From positions 1 to 6,938 of the forward strand of contig JAHEEY010000252.1 of assembly GCA_024640485.1 (NCBI GenBank): a stretch of DNA of 6,938 nt, in the 5' to 3' direction. This document shows, one piece after another, positions 1 to 6,136 of the stretch. The first letter of the stretch is position 1, and the number at the start of each line of letters is the position of its first letter. The DNA comes from Chloroflexota bacterium (GTDB taxonomy: Bacteria > Chloroflexota > Anaerolineae > Promineifilales > Promineifilaceae). The notes under the pieces were generated by a model. The model did not search any database. It was not told the origin of the DNA and worked only from the letters and a program-made list of their open reading frames with translations. The position numbers and the translations under genes are program-made.

Positions 1-696
1 AACGAGGGGCCCGATGAGCCGTTTGGCGGCGGGGTTCCCGGAGATGACTTCGACACTGCCGACCGGGCGACCACCGGCCAGGTGATGAAATTCGTGGTCG
101 GCCCGCTGCTAGGGGCTGACCCGTCTACCCCAGCCGATCAGCTGACCCTGCCGACCATCGCGCCCCTGCCGGCGCCAGACAATACTCGGGACGTCACCCT
201 CAACGAAGAGATGTCCAAAACGGTCTTCATCAAGGATGTCAATGGGGTCATCTCCCTGGATTGTGACAGCACCGAGCCGTTCGGACCCACGGCAGCGCTG
301 CTGGGCGCCGGCAGCGCTCCTGAAACAGGGCTGCTGTGGATGGACGACATCACCGAAAACCCGGTAGTCAACACCGTGGAAGAGTGGTCGATCTACAACC
401 ACACTGTCGACGCCCATCCCATCCATGTCCACCTGGTGCAGTTCCAGATCATCGGCCGGCAGTTGATGAATGCCGACGGCACCCCCGCTGAAGGCACCAG
501 CATCGCCGGCAGCAACCTGCCTCTTCCCGGCGAAGGTGGCTTCAAAGACACGGTCATCTGCTACCCCGGCGAGATCACCCGCATCCGGGCCCGCTTCGAC
601 AAGGTGGGCCGCTATGTGTGGCACTGCCACATCGTGGAGCATGAAGACAACGAGATGATGCGCCCCTATGATGTGGTGGCGCCGCCGGCGCCGTAG
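1..696 (+). CDS. Multicopper oxidase, C-terminal part (CotA/bilirubin oxidase-like), 5' truncated by window
   Basis: The reading frame is open from the first base and ends at TAG 694-696, giving 231 visible residues; the N-terminal cupredoxin domains lie outside the window. Multicopper oxidases oxidise phenolic, bilirubin-like or metal substrates at a type 1 copper and reduce O2 to water at a trinuclear centre. The C-terminal ligand set is complete. HPIHVH (415-432) supplies one type 1, one type 2 and one type 3 histidine. HCHIVEHEDNEM (622-657) matches HCHxxxHxxxxM, with the type 1 Cys flanked by type 3 histidines and an axial Met. The preceding TTGQVMKF block and the EHEDNEMMRPYDV ending resemble the spore-coat laccase CotA and bilirubin oxidase group. 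An axial Met suggests a moderate-potential type 1 site. The substrate cannot be told, and a signal peptide cannot be assessed. It is followed by its own terminator, so it is probably transcriptionally separate from the genes downstream. Confidence 0.92.
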   Translation, partial: NEGPDEPFGGGVPGDDFDTADRATTGQVMKFVVGPLLGADPSTPADQLTLPTIAPLPAPDNTRDVTLNEEMSKTVFIKDVNGVISLDCDSTEPFGPTAALLGAGSAPETGLLWMDDITENPVVNTVEEWSIYNHTVDAHPIHVHLVQFQIIGRQLMNADGTPAEGTSIAGSNLPLPGEGGFKDTVICYPGEITRIRARFDKVGRYVWHCHIVEHEDNEMMRPYDVVAPPAP

Positions 697-726
697 CCGT
701 CCTGCCCAACTGGGTTGAGTCGATAG

Positions 727-758
727 AAGCCAGGCCTGCAGAGGGCCTGGCTTTTTTT
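727..758 (+). terminator. Rho-independent terminator after the multicopper oxidase
   Basis: A perfect 10-bp stem pairs 727-736 (AAGCCAGGCC) with 744-753 (GGCCTGGCTT) around a 7-base loop, and the T tract runs 752-758. It lies 31 bases after the oxidase stop codon and before the next promoter, so it separates the two transcription units. Confidence 0.93.
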
Positions 759-781
759 CTGCCGGCAGATCGCGTCCGCCG

Positions 782-809
782 CTGTCAAAAGCCCGCTGTC
801 GGGTATAAT
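782..809 (+). promoter_or_regulatory. Sigma70-type promoter for the small basic gene
   Basis: A perfect TATAAT -10 box at 804-809 is preceded, 16 bases upstream, by CTGTCA at 782-787 (4 of 6 matches to TTGACA). Transcription would begin around 815-817, leaving a leader of about 26 bases with GGGAG at 833-837 as ribosome binding site. The position between the terminator and the gene at 843 supports it. Confidence 0.7.
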
Positions 810-842
810 CTGCCCACGACCTCACTTACCACGGGAGAGAAA

Positions 843-1244
843 ATGAGCAAGCTGAAAAAGAAGATCAAGGCGGCAAAGAAGAAAGTAAAGAAGGCTCGCC
901 GCAAGTTGGCCAAGGCGCAGACCAGGCTGGCCCGGCTGGAGACAAGAGCCAATCTGCCGCCTTACGCCGAGTTGAAGCAGGAGATGAAGGGGCAGTGGGA
1001 CGCCTTGAAAGGGTTTGCCGCCAACGGTCAGCAGCCGGACGAGCAGCTGCTGACCGCTTTTTACAGGAACGCCCAGCTGATCACCCAGTACAGGGGCAAA
1101 GGGGACGACCATTACGCCGAGTTCCTGGCCCGGATCGTGTCACTGGAGCAGGTGACCGGCAGCGGCGATTGGGAGAAGTACCCCGAAGCGGTGGCGGCGG
1201 TCGGCAGCCGGGTCAAAGGGTGCCACGACATCTATAAGAAGTAG
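843..1244 (+). CDS. Small Lys-rich protein with cytochrome c'-like C-terminus lacking the first heme Cys
   Basis: The product is 133 residues. The ATG at 843 is chosen because GGGAG (833-837) sits 5 bases upstream and a TATAAT box lies just before it. Residues 1-24 contain 14 Lys or Arg and look like a basic amphipathic helix or coiled coil running to about residue 36, with no hydrophobic signal peptide. Residues about 39-133 look helical and end in VGSRVKGCHDIYKK. This lines up, without gaps, with the VGxxCKxCHDxYR ending of cytochrome c', except that the first heme-linking Cys is Val124. Cys127 and His128 of the CH pair remain. Cytochrome c' is normally a periplasmic four-helix heme protein that binds NO or CO. 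This copy, with no export signal and half the CxxCH motif, may be a cytoplasmic descendant that binds heme differently or not at all. The gene has its own promoter and no operon partner. That it is coding is fairly secure; the family link rests on the C-terminal motif only and its function is unknown. Confidence 0.75.
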   Translation: MSKLKKKIKAAKKKVKKARRKLAKAQTRLARLETRANLPPYAELKQEMKGQWDALKGFAANGQQPDEQLLTAFYRNAQLITQYRGKGDDHYAEFLARIVSLEQVTGSGDWEKYPEAVAAVGSRVKGCHDIYKK

Positions 1245-1302
1245 GCGGCCCGGCGCGAACCCATTTCAGTAATTTCGTATAGCACGATTTAACCCAGCCG
1301 AT

Positions 1303-1334
1303 CAGCGGCCTGGCGCTGCCGGCTGCCGGCAGCC
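1303..1334 (+). repeat. GC-rich overlapping hairpins between the basic gene and the ligase operon
   Basis: An 8-bp stem pairs 1315-1322 (GCTGCCGG) with 1326-1333 (CCGGCAGC) around a 3-base loop, and 1321-1334 is itself a perfect 14-base palindrome. A competing stem pairs 1303-1307 with 1314-1318. No T tract follows, so it is not a classical intrinsic terminator. It may mark the 3' end of the basic gene's transcript or be incidental to high GC. The rest of 1245-1390 shows nothing recognisable. Confidence 0.35.
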
Positions 1335-1390
1335 ATCCCGATCCCGCTGGCCAACCCCCGAATTCACCCAAAACTCACTCATCGCTGCTA

Positions 1391-1420
1391 TTGACAACAG
1401 GAAACCAGGTATACTAAAAT
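1391..1420 (+). promoter_or_regulatory. Sigma70-type promoter of the acyl-CoA ligase operon
   Basis: A perfect TTGACA -35 box at 1391-1396 is followed after 18 bases by TAAAAT at 1415-1420 (5 of 6 matches to TATAAT). The surrounding stretch of about 1380-1440 is clearly AT-richer than the genes. Transcription would start near 1427, about 47 bases before the ligase ATG. An alternative -10, TATACT at 1410-1415, is only 13 bases from the -35 box and is unlikely to serve it. Confidence 0.72.
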
Positions 1421-1435
1421 AGTTTTCTAGTATAC
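1409..1435 (+). promoter_or_regulatory. 27-bp inverted-repeat operator overlapping the -10 box
   Basis: GTATACTA at 1409-1416 and TAGTATAC at 1428-1435 are exact reverse complements with 11 bases between them. Each arm carries the self-palindromic GTATAC, and the two copies are 21 bp apart start to start, about two helical turns, so both would face the same side of the DNA. The site covers the -10 box (1415-1420) and the expected start point, the classic place for a repressor. Acyl-CoA catabolic operons are often controlled by TetR-family repressors released by an acyl-CoA, but no regulator gene is visible here, so the protein is unknown. Confidence 0.6.
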
Positions 1436-1473
1436 TTTTGCGGGCCGATCTGTTTTTTCGGAGGAGGAAATAA

Positions 1474-3045
1474 ATGGATCTACTCACGGTCGGCGATCTT
1501 TACGACAACTGCACCCGTTTCTACGGCGGGCACACCGCCCTCAAGTACCAGGGAAAATCTTACAGCTACCAGCAGCTGCGCGACCGGGCCCGCTGCCTGG
1601 CCAACGCCTTTCACGATATGGGGATGCGCAAGGGGGAGCGGGCCGCCTTCTTGATGGCCAACTGCCCGGAATACATCTTCACTGAGTACGCCCTGGCCAA
1701 GCTGGGGGTAGTACGGGTGCCCCTGGCGGTGCTGCTGGGCTCCCAGGACCACATCTACATGATGAACCATTCCGAGGCCACCACGCTGATCTACCATCAG
1801 AAGCTGGCCGACCGGGTGGAAGCGATGATCCCCCATTTAGAGACAGTCACCCGCTATATCTGCGTCGGCGATGATGCCGATCTGGTGGATGAAGACCATT
1901 ACCATCTGCAGACGCTGATGGGCTGCGGGCAGCCGGATTTCCCGGCAGTGACCGTCACCCCTGCCGACCTGTGCGGCCTCTACTACACCGGCGGCACCAC
2001 CGGGCGCCCCAAAGGGGTGATGCTCTCCCACCGCGCCTGGGTCAACGCGGTGATGCTGGAGATGCTGGAATTGAGCCTGGGGCGGGATGAGGTATTCGCC
2101 TACATGACCCCGCTGACCCATGCCGGCGGGGTGCTGCTGCTGCCGGTGCTCCTCCGCCGGGGGGTGGCCCTGATTATGGACCATTTCAGCCCCCGGGAGT
2201 TCCTGGAGCAGACCCAGCTGGAAAAGGTGACCGCCTCCCTCTTCGTGCCCACCATGATCTACGTGCTGCTGGACTACCCCCAGCTGGGCGATTACGACAC
2301 CAGCAGCCTGAGCTGCATCCTCTACGGCGCCGCCCCTATCGCCCCGGAACGGCTGAAGCAGGCCATCGACCATTTCGGCCCCATCTTCTCCCAATTTTAC
2401 GGCCAGACCGAGGCGCCGATGATCCTGGCCTCGCTGCCCAAAGAGGAGCATCTGGTGGGCGACCTGGAGCGGGAGAAGCAGCTGTACGCCGCCTGCGGCC
2501 GGCCCACCATGAGCACTCAGATCAAGCTGGTTGACGCCCAGGGGCAGGAAGTGGCTCAGGGTGAGGTGGGCGAGATCGTCGCTCGCTGCAGCTTCATGAT
2601 GGACGGCTATTTCAAAGACCCCCAAAAGAGCGCTGAGACCATCCGCGACGGCTGGCTCTACACCGGCGACATGGCCCGGCAGGACGAAGAGGGGCTGCTC
2701 TACATCGTCGATCGGGCCAAGGATATGATTATCAGCGGCGGCTTCAATGTTTATCCCCGCGAAGTGGAAGACGCCCTGTTCGAGCACAGCGCCGTCAAAG
2801 GGGCGGCGGTCATCGGCGTACCCCATGAGAAGTGGGGCGAAGCGGTCAAGGCGATTGTGGTGCTCCATGAAGGGGCCCAGGCGACGGAGGAGGAGCTCAT
2901 CGAATTCGTCAAAAGCCGCAAAGGGAGTCTGGCGGCCCCCAAGTCGGTGGAGTTCTGGGAATCGATCCCGGTGACCAACCTGGGGAAGCTGGACAAGAAG
3001 AAGATCCGCGAACCTTATTGGAATGCCCAGCGGCGGCAGGTGTGA
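1474..3045 (+). CDS. AMP-forming acyl-CoA synthetase (FadD-type class I ligase)
   Basis: The product is 523 residues, the usual length of bacterial acyl-CoA ligases. It would activate a carboxylic acid with ATP to an acyl-adenylate and then form the CoA thioester in the cytoplasm. The P-loop TGGTTGRPKG spans residues 172-181. The acidic A5 motif FYGQTE ends at E313. YTGD places the ribose-binding Asp at 399, and DRAKDMIISGGFNVYP spans 413-428 with the hinge region and Arg414. NLGKLDKKK gives the catalytic Lys505. All key residues are intact. The start is fixed by GGAGGAGG at 1460-1467, six bases upstream, and the N-terminus reads into a normal domain. The GKLDKKKIREPYW ending resembles ligases of the FadD3/FadD17/FadD19 type from steroid and fatty-acid catabolism, but substrate cannot be read from sequence. 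It is the first gene of the operon and lies directly behind the operator-controlled promoter. Confidence 0.93.
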   Translation: MDLLTVGDLYDNCTRFYGGHTALKYQGKSYSYQQLRDRARCLANAFHDMGMRKGERAAFLMANCPEYIFTEYALAKLGVVRVPLAVLLGSQDHIYMMNHSEATTLIYHQKLADRVEAMIPHLETVTRYICVGDDADLVDEDHYHLQTLMGCGQPDFPAVTVTPADLCGLYYTGGTTGRPKGVMLSHRAWVNAVMLEMLELSLGRDEVFAYMTPLTHAGGVLLLPVLLRRGVALIMDHFSPREFLEQTQLEKVTASLFVPTMIYVLLDYPQLGDYDTSSLSCILYGAAPIAPERLKQAIDHFGPIFSQFYGQTEAPMILASLPKEEHLVGDLEREKQLYAACGRPTMSTQIKLVDAQGQEVAQGEVGEIVARCSFMMDGYFKDPQKSAETIRDGWLYTGDMARQDEEGLLYIVDRAKDMIISGGFNVYPREVEDALFEHSAVKGAAVIGVPHEKWGEAVKAIVVLHEGAQATEEELIEFVKSRKGSLAAPKSVEFWESIPVTNLGKLDKKKIREPYWNAQRRQV

Positions 3046-3090
3046 CCGCTGGGGCTGGCTGATTCGTCTGAGGTGACAGGAGGCTGAAAG

Positions 3091-4773
3091 ATGATCTTGA
3101 GTCGAGCGGAGTTAATCGAGGCGTATACTGGAAAAGGATGGTGGGGGACGGAGACGATCCTGGATCTGTTTCTGAAGAACTGGGCGGCCACCCCTGACGC
3201 CCTGGCGGTGGTCGATCCCCCCAACCGGGCCGGTTTTACCAGCGGCGAGCCCCTGCGGCTCACTTATTCGGATTTGAAGACGGCAGCCGGACGGCTGGCG
3301 GCGGCGTTCGCCGCCGACGGGCTGGTCAAAGATGACATCATCATGGTGCAGCTGCCCAATGTGGCCGAGCTGGCGGTGGTCTATCTGGCTGCTGTCCATC
3401 TGGGGATCATCGTCAGCCCGCTGCCGGTGCAGTACCGCACCCACGAGCTGAAGCAGGTGATGGGGCTGGCCCAGCCGAAAGGGTTGGTGACCACCAACAA
3501 TTTCGCCGGCTTCGACTACCTGCCCATGGCGGCGAAGCTGGCCGCTGACCTGCCCAGCCTGACGCTGCTGTACGGCGTGGGCGAAAATCTGCCCGAGGGC
3601 GTCCGCAGCCTGGGCGACATCCTGGCCGACGGCTCCCTGGCGCCCCCGCCGCGGGCTGCCGTGGACGCCAACGACATCTTCACCATCTGCTGGACCTCCG
3701 GCACCGAAGCGGACCCCAAGGGAGTGCCCCGGAGCCACAATCATTGGATCTGGATCGCCTACGCCTCGGTGGACGGCTGCGAGTTCGAACCGGGCCACAT
3801 CCTGCTCAACCCGTTCCCCATGATCAATATGGCCGGCATCGGGGGCATGTTCGTCCCCTGGCTGATCACCGGCGGCAAACTGGTGATGCACCAGCCCTTC
3901 GACCTGCAGGTCTATCTGGGCCAGATGATGATGGAGAAGGTCAACTACACCGTGGCCCCGCCGGCGCTGCTCAACATGCTGTTGATGCGTCCCGAGGTGT
4001 TGGCCAAGGTCGACTTCAGCGCCATCAAGAATATCGGCTCCGGCTCGGCGCCGCTCTCGCCCTGGATGGTCAGCAAGTGGCAGAATGAGTACCACATCCC
4101 GGTGATCAACATCTTCGGCTCCAACGAAGGGGCCTCCTTCACCAGCGGTATGCAGGAGTTCCCCGACCCCGAGATGCGGGCCCAACTGTTCCCCCGCTTC
4201 GGCGTCCCCGGCTTTGAGTGGAGCTCCCGGGTCGCCGGGCAGATGCAGACCAAACTGGTCGGCGGCGACGGCGAAACCATCACCGAAGCTGGCGTCCCCG
4301 GAGAAATGGCCATCAAGGGGCCGGGCATCTTCCCCGGCTACTACCACCGTCCTGACCTGACCGAAAAAGCGTTCGACGCCGACGGCTACTTCTACACCGG
4401 CGATCTGTTCCAGATCGACGGCGAGGGAGACAACCTCAACGGCTATCGCTTCGTGGGCCGGGCCAAAGACATCATCATCCGCGGCGGGGTCAACATCTCC
4501 GCCGAAGAGATCGAAGGGCTGATCCAGGGGCATCCCAAAGTGGCCGAAGTGGCCGTGGTGGGCTACCCCGATGAGCGGCTGGGGGAGAAATCCTGCGCCG
4601 TGGTGGTCCCCCGCCCGGAGATGACCCCCACCCTGGAGGAGATCGTCGATTTCCTCAATGAGAAGGATGTGGCCGTGTACAAACTGCCGGAACGGCTGGA
4701 GATCGTCGAGGCGCTGCCTCGCAACCCGGTGGGCAAAGTGCTCAAACGGGATATCCGCCAGATGGTCCGGTAG
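3091..4773 (+). CDS. Second AMP-forming acyl/aryl-CoA ligase, different subfamily
   Basis: The product is 560 residues, starting at an ATG with a perfect AGGAGG (3078-3083) seven bases upstream and 45 bases after the previous stop. It is a class I adenylate-forming enzyme. The P-loop TSGTEADPKG spans residues 202-211, and the A5 region reads FGSNEG with the acidic E346 in place. YTGD gives D438, GRAKDIIIRGGVNIS spans 456-470 with R457, and NPVGK gives the catalytic K549. The N-terminal GKGWWGTETILDLF block and the overall layout recall cyclohexanecarboxylate-CoA ligase (AliA) and the EntE/DhbE aryl-acid group rather than long-chain FadD enzymes, and it is clearly not a recent duplicate of its neighbour. 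Two ligases in one operon suggest activation of two related acids, or of one acid at two stages of breakdown. The function as a CoA ligase is secure; the substrate is not known. Confidence 0.92.
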   Translation: MILSRAELIEAYTGKGWWGTETILDLFLKNWAATPDALAVVDPPNRAGFTSGEPLRLTYSDLKTAAGRLAAAFAADGLVKDDIIMVQLPNVAELAVVYLAAVHLGIIVSPLPVQYRTHELKQVMGLAQPKGLVTTNNFAGFDYLPMAAKLAADLPSLTLLYGVGENLPEGVRSLGDILADGSLAPPPRAAVDANDIFTICWTSGTEADPKGVPRSHNHWIWIAYASVDGCEFEPGHILLNPFPMINMAGIGGMFVPWLITGGKLVMHQPFDLQVYLGQMMMEKVNYTVAPPALLNMLLMRPEVLAKVDFSAIKNIGSGSAPLSPWMVSKWQNEYHIPVINIFGSNEGASFTSGMQEFPDPEMRAQLFPRFGVPGFEWSSRVAGQMQTKLVGGDGETITEAGVPGEMAIKGPGIFPGYYHRPDLTEKAFDADGYFYTGDLFQIDGEGDNLNGYRFVGRAKDIIIRGGVNISAEEIEGLIQGHPKVAEVAVVGYPDERLGEKSCAVVVPRPEMTPTLEEIVDFLNEKDVAVYKLPERLEIVEALPRNPVGKVLKRDIRQMVR

Positions 4774-4787
4774 CCAAAATCGCTTGC

Positions 4788-4916
4788 AAGATGCCGGGTG
4801 AGGAGGGCCGTATCAACTGCGGGACCGCTGGTCGGGACAGCAGCTGGTACGGGTGTGGGCGGCGGGTGGTTTCACCCCAGACTCTGCCCGCCAAATGTCT
4901 ACGCATCCGGCATTTT
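4788..4916 (+). ncRNA. Candidate structured RNA: three-way junction closed by a 13-bp stem
   Basis: A 13-pair uninterrupted stem (two G-U pairs) joins 4788-4800 with 4904-4916. Inside it are two further helices. One is an extended hairpin: 4808-4815 with 4845-4852 and 4817-4820 with 4840-4843, separated by a single A-C mismatch and capped by 4823-4826 with 4830-4833. The other is a 6-bp GC stem, 4861-4866 with 4887-4892; an alternative GGGTG-loop-CACCC hairpin at 4864-4877 competes with it. The region lies between two genes of the operon, 14 bases after the ligase stop codon. I do not recognise it as a known riboswitch. It could be an intra-operon regulatory element, a stabilising or processing structure, or the RNA end of a decayed IS200/IS605-type or HEARO element. 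Folding was done by eye, with no covariation evidence. Confidence 0.4.
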
Positions 4917-4923
4917 ACCAAGA

Positions 4924-4960
4924 GGGCTGATGCCCGGCCTCTACTGGTCGGGCTCAGCCC
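4924..4960 (+). repeat. Strong hairpin with one bulged T, upstream of the acyl-CoA dehydrogenase
   Basis: GGGCTGA (4924-4930) pairs with TCAGCCC (4954-4960). Then, after a single unpaired T4931, 4932-4939 pairs with 4946-4953, giving 15 pairs in all with one G-U and a 6-base loop. No T tract follows, so it is not a terminator. It ends 31 bases before the dehydrogenase ATG, so it could influence that gene's translation or protect an mRNA end. A stem with a lone bulged T is also typical of the subterminal hairpins bound by IS200/IS605 transposases, but no transposase is present. Confidence 0.55.
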
Positions 4961-4991
4961 ATCCTCAACGGTTGTGGGTGGGTAAGGGCGT

Positions 4992-6122
4992 ATGAACTTT
5001 CAACTGTCCGAAGATCAGCAGTTTATCAGAGACACAGTCCGCCGGCTGATGGCCCAGGAAGCGGCCCGCGACCAGCTGCATGATTGGGACGAGGCCGGCG
5101 AGTTCCCGGAGCCGCTGCTGCCCAAATTGGCCGCCATGGGGCTGTTCGCCCTCAACGTGCCTGAGGCACTCGGCGGCGCCGGCGACGACCTGCTGGCCTC
5201 GGCGCTGGCGGTGGAGCAGATCGCCGCCCTGTCGCCGCCGCTGGCCTCCCTGGCTGCCGCCCGCCTGTTCCACAGCAGCTACCTGCTCTCCCGGCTGGGC
5301 AGCCCGGAGCAGCGGGCCGCCTATTTGGGGCTGGCAGCCGAAGGGGCGATGACTATCGCCCTGGCGATGCCCGGCCCTGAAAACGGCCCGATCACTGCCG
5401 CCGCCAACGGCGCCGTCACCCTCCACGGCAGGGTGCCTTTGGTGCGCCATACCGGCCGGGCGGGGCTGTTCCTCACCCGGACCGCCGCCGCCGACGGCGC
5501 CGGCAGCTTCTTCCTGGTACCTGCCGGCAGCCCCGGGCTTTCCGTGGAACCGCAGGAAGCGGTGGGCGGCCGCGGCGCCGGGCTGGGAGCCTTGATCTTC
5601 GACGATGTCCGGCTGCCCCTCAGCGCCGTGCTGGGCGGACCCAGCTGGCTGGGGCGGGCTGCCGACATCGATGGGGAAATCACCGCATTGGCCCATTTGG
5701 CCAGCGCCGCCGTTTCCGTAGGGCTGGCCCAGGGGGCGTACCAATATGCCGCCGGCTATGCCGGCGAGCGGGCCCAGTTCGGCAAACCGATCATCCAATT
5801 TGAAGCAATCGGCCACAAGCTGGTCGATCTGGCTGTCTCCCTGGCATCGTGCCGGGGGCTGCTCTACCGCGGCTGCTGGGAGCTGCAGCAGCAGGGGGGC
5901 ACCCTCACTGCCGCCATGGCGGCGCTGCAAGGGGCGGCGCTGGCCCGCCGTGCCGGGCTGGACGCGGTCCATATTTTGGGCGGCTACGGCTATATGGCCG
6001 AGTATGACGCCCAGCGCTACCTGCGGGACAGCCTGGCCGGCTTCGTTCCGCTGCCGGCGCCTCAACTGCTGAAGAGCGACATCGGCCGCCAGCTGGGGCT
6101 GTGGGACGCCCCGGATAATTGA
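4992..6122 (+). CDS. Acyl-CoA dehydrogenase family protein lacking the usual catalytic Glu
   Basis: The product is 376 residues, a normal family length. The start is fixed by an in-frame TAA at 4983-4985 and by MNFQLSEDQQFIRDTVRRL, the typical N-terminus; the ribosome site is weak (AAGGG, 4984-4988, three bases away). The family is FAD-dependent and oxidises acyl-CoA to trans-2-enoyl-CoA. The helical N-terminal domain spans about 1-115, the beta domain about 116-215 and the C-terminal helical domain from about 225, with GERAQFGKPI (258-267) and GGYGYMAEYDAQRYLRD (330-346) well kept. The EGT motif eight residues after RD is missing, with Leu354 where MCAD has its catalytic Glu. The alternative helix-G position used by isovaleryl-CoA dehydrogenase is Ala234. 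The mid-domain TEPxAGSD block is also degenerate (LAMPGPENGP). It may be the non-catalytic partner of a heterotetrameric FadE pair, or use another base such as Glu229. It lies 14 bases before the thiolase gene. Confidence 0.9.
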   Translation: MNFQLSEDQQFIRDTVRRLMAQEAARDQLHDWDEAGEFPEPLLPKLAAMGLFALNVPEALGGAGDDLLASALAVEQIAALSPPLASLAAARLFHSSYLLSRLGSPEQRAAYLGLAAEGAMTIALAMPGPENGPITAAANGAVTLHGRVPLVRHTGRAGLFLTRTAAADGAGSFFLVPAGSPGLSVEPQEAVGGRGAGLGALIFDDVRLPLSAVLGGPSWLGRAADIDGEITALAHLASAAVSVGLAQGAYQYAAGYAGERAQFGKPIIQFEAIGHKLVDLAVSLASCRGLLYRGCWELQQQGGTLTAAMAALQGAALARRAGLDAVHILGGYGYMAEYDAQRYLRDSLAGFVPLPAPQLLKSDIGRQLGLWDAPDN

Positions 6123-6136
6123 ATCGAGGAACCGTT

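Noticed and set aside
1410..1415. TATACT as the operon -10 box
   Set aside because: It is only 13 bases from the perfect TTGACA; TAAAAT at 18 bases fits better.
3112..4533. Long minus-strand open frame (473 codons) antisense to the second ligase
   Set aside because: It lies entirely inside a gene with intact catalytic motifs. Its translation is rich in His, Gly, Gln and Asp without domains, as expected from the mirrored codon bias of GC-rich DNA.
4788..4916. The 13-bp stem arms as terminal inverted repeats of a DNA transposon
   Set aside because: No target-site duplication is visible beside the arms and no transposase is present; the inner helices are more consistent with RNA structure.
4904..4916. 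Intrinsic terminator formed by the closing stem plus TTTT
   Set aside because: The T run is only four long and three of its bases pair in the stem, the loop enclosed is over 100 bases, and operon genes continue downstream.
4791..4985. Plus-strand frame of 64 residues in the gap before the dehydrogenase
   Set aside because: No Shine-Dalgarno site precedes its ATG, its composition resembles no family, and it is explained better by the RNA-like stems. The overlapping frame at 4798 is rejected for the same reasons.
4965..6065. Minus-strand open frame (366 codons) antisense to the acyl-CoA dehydrogenase
   Set aside because: Low-complexity Gly/Gln/Ala translation with no ribosome site or motif; it mirrors the real gene. 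The same holds for the minus-strand frames at 109-825 and 1837-2868.
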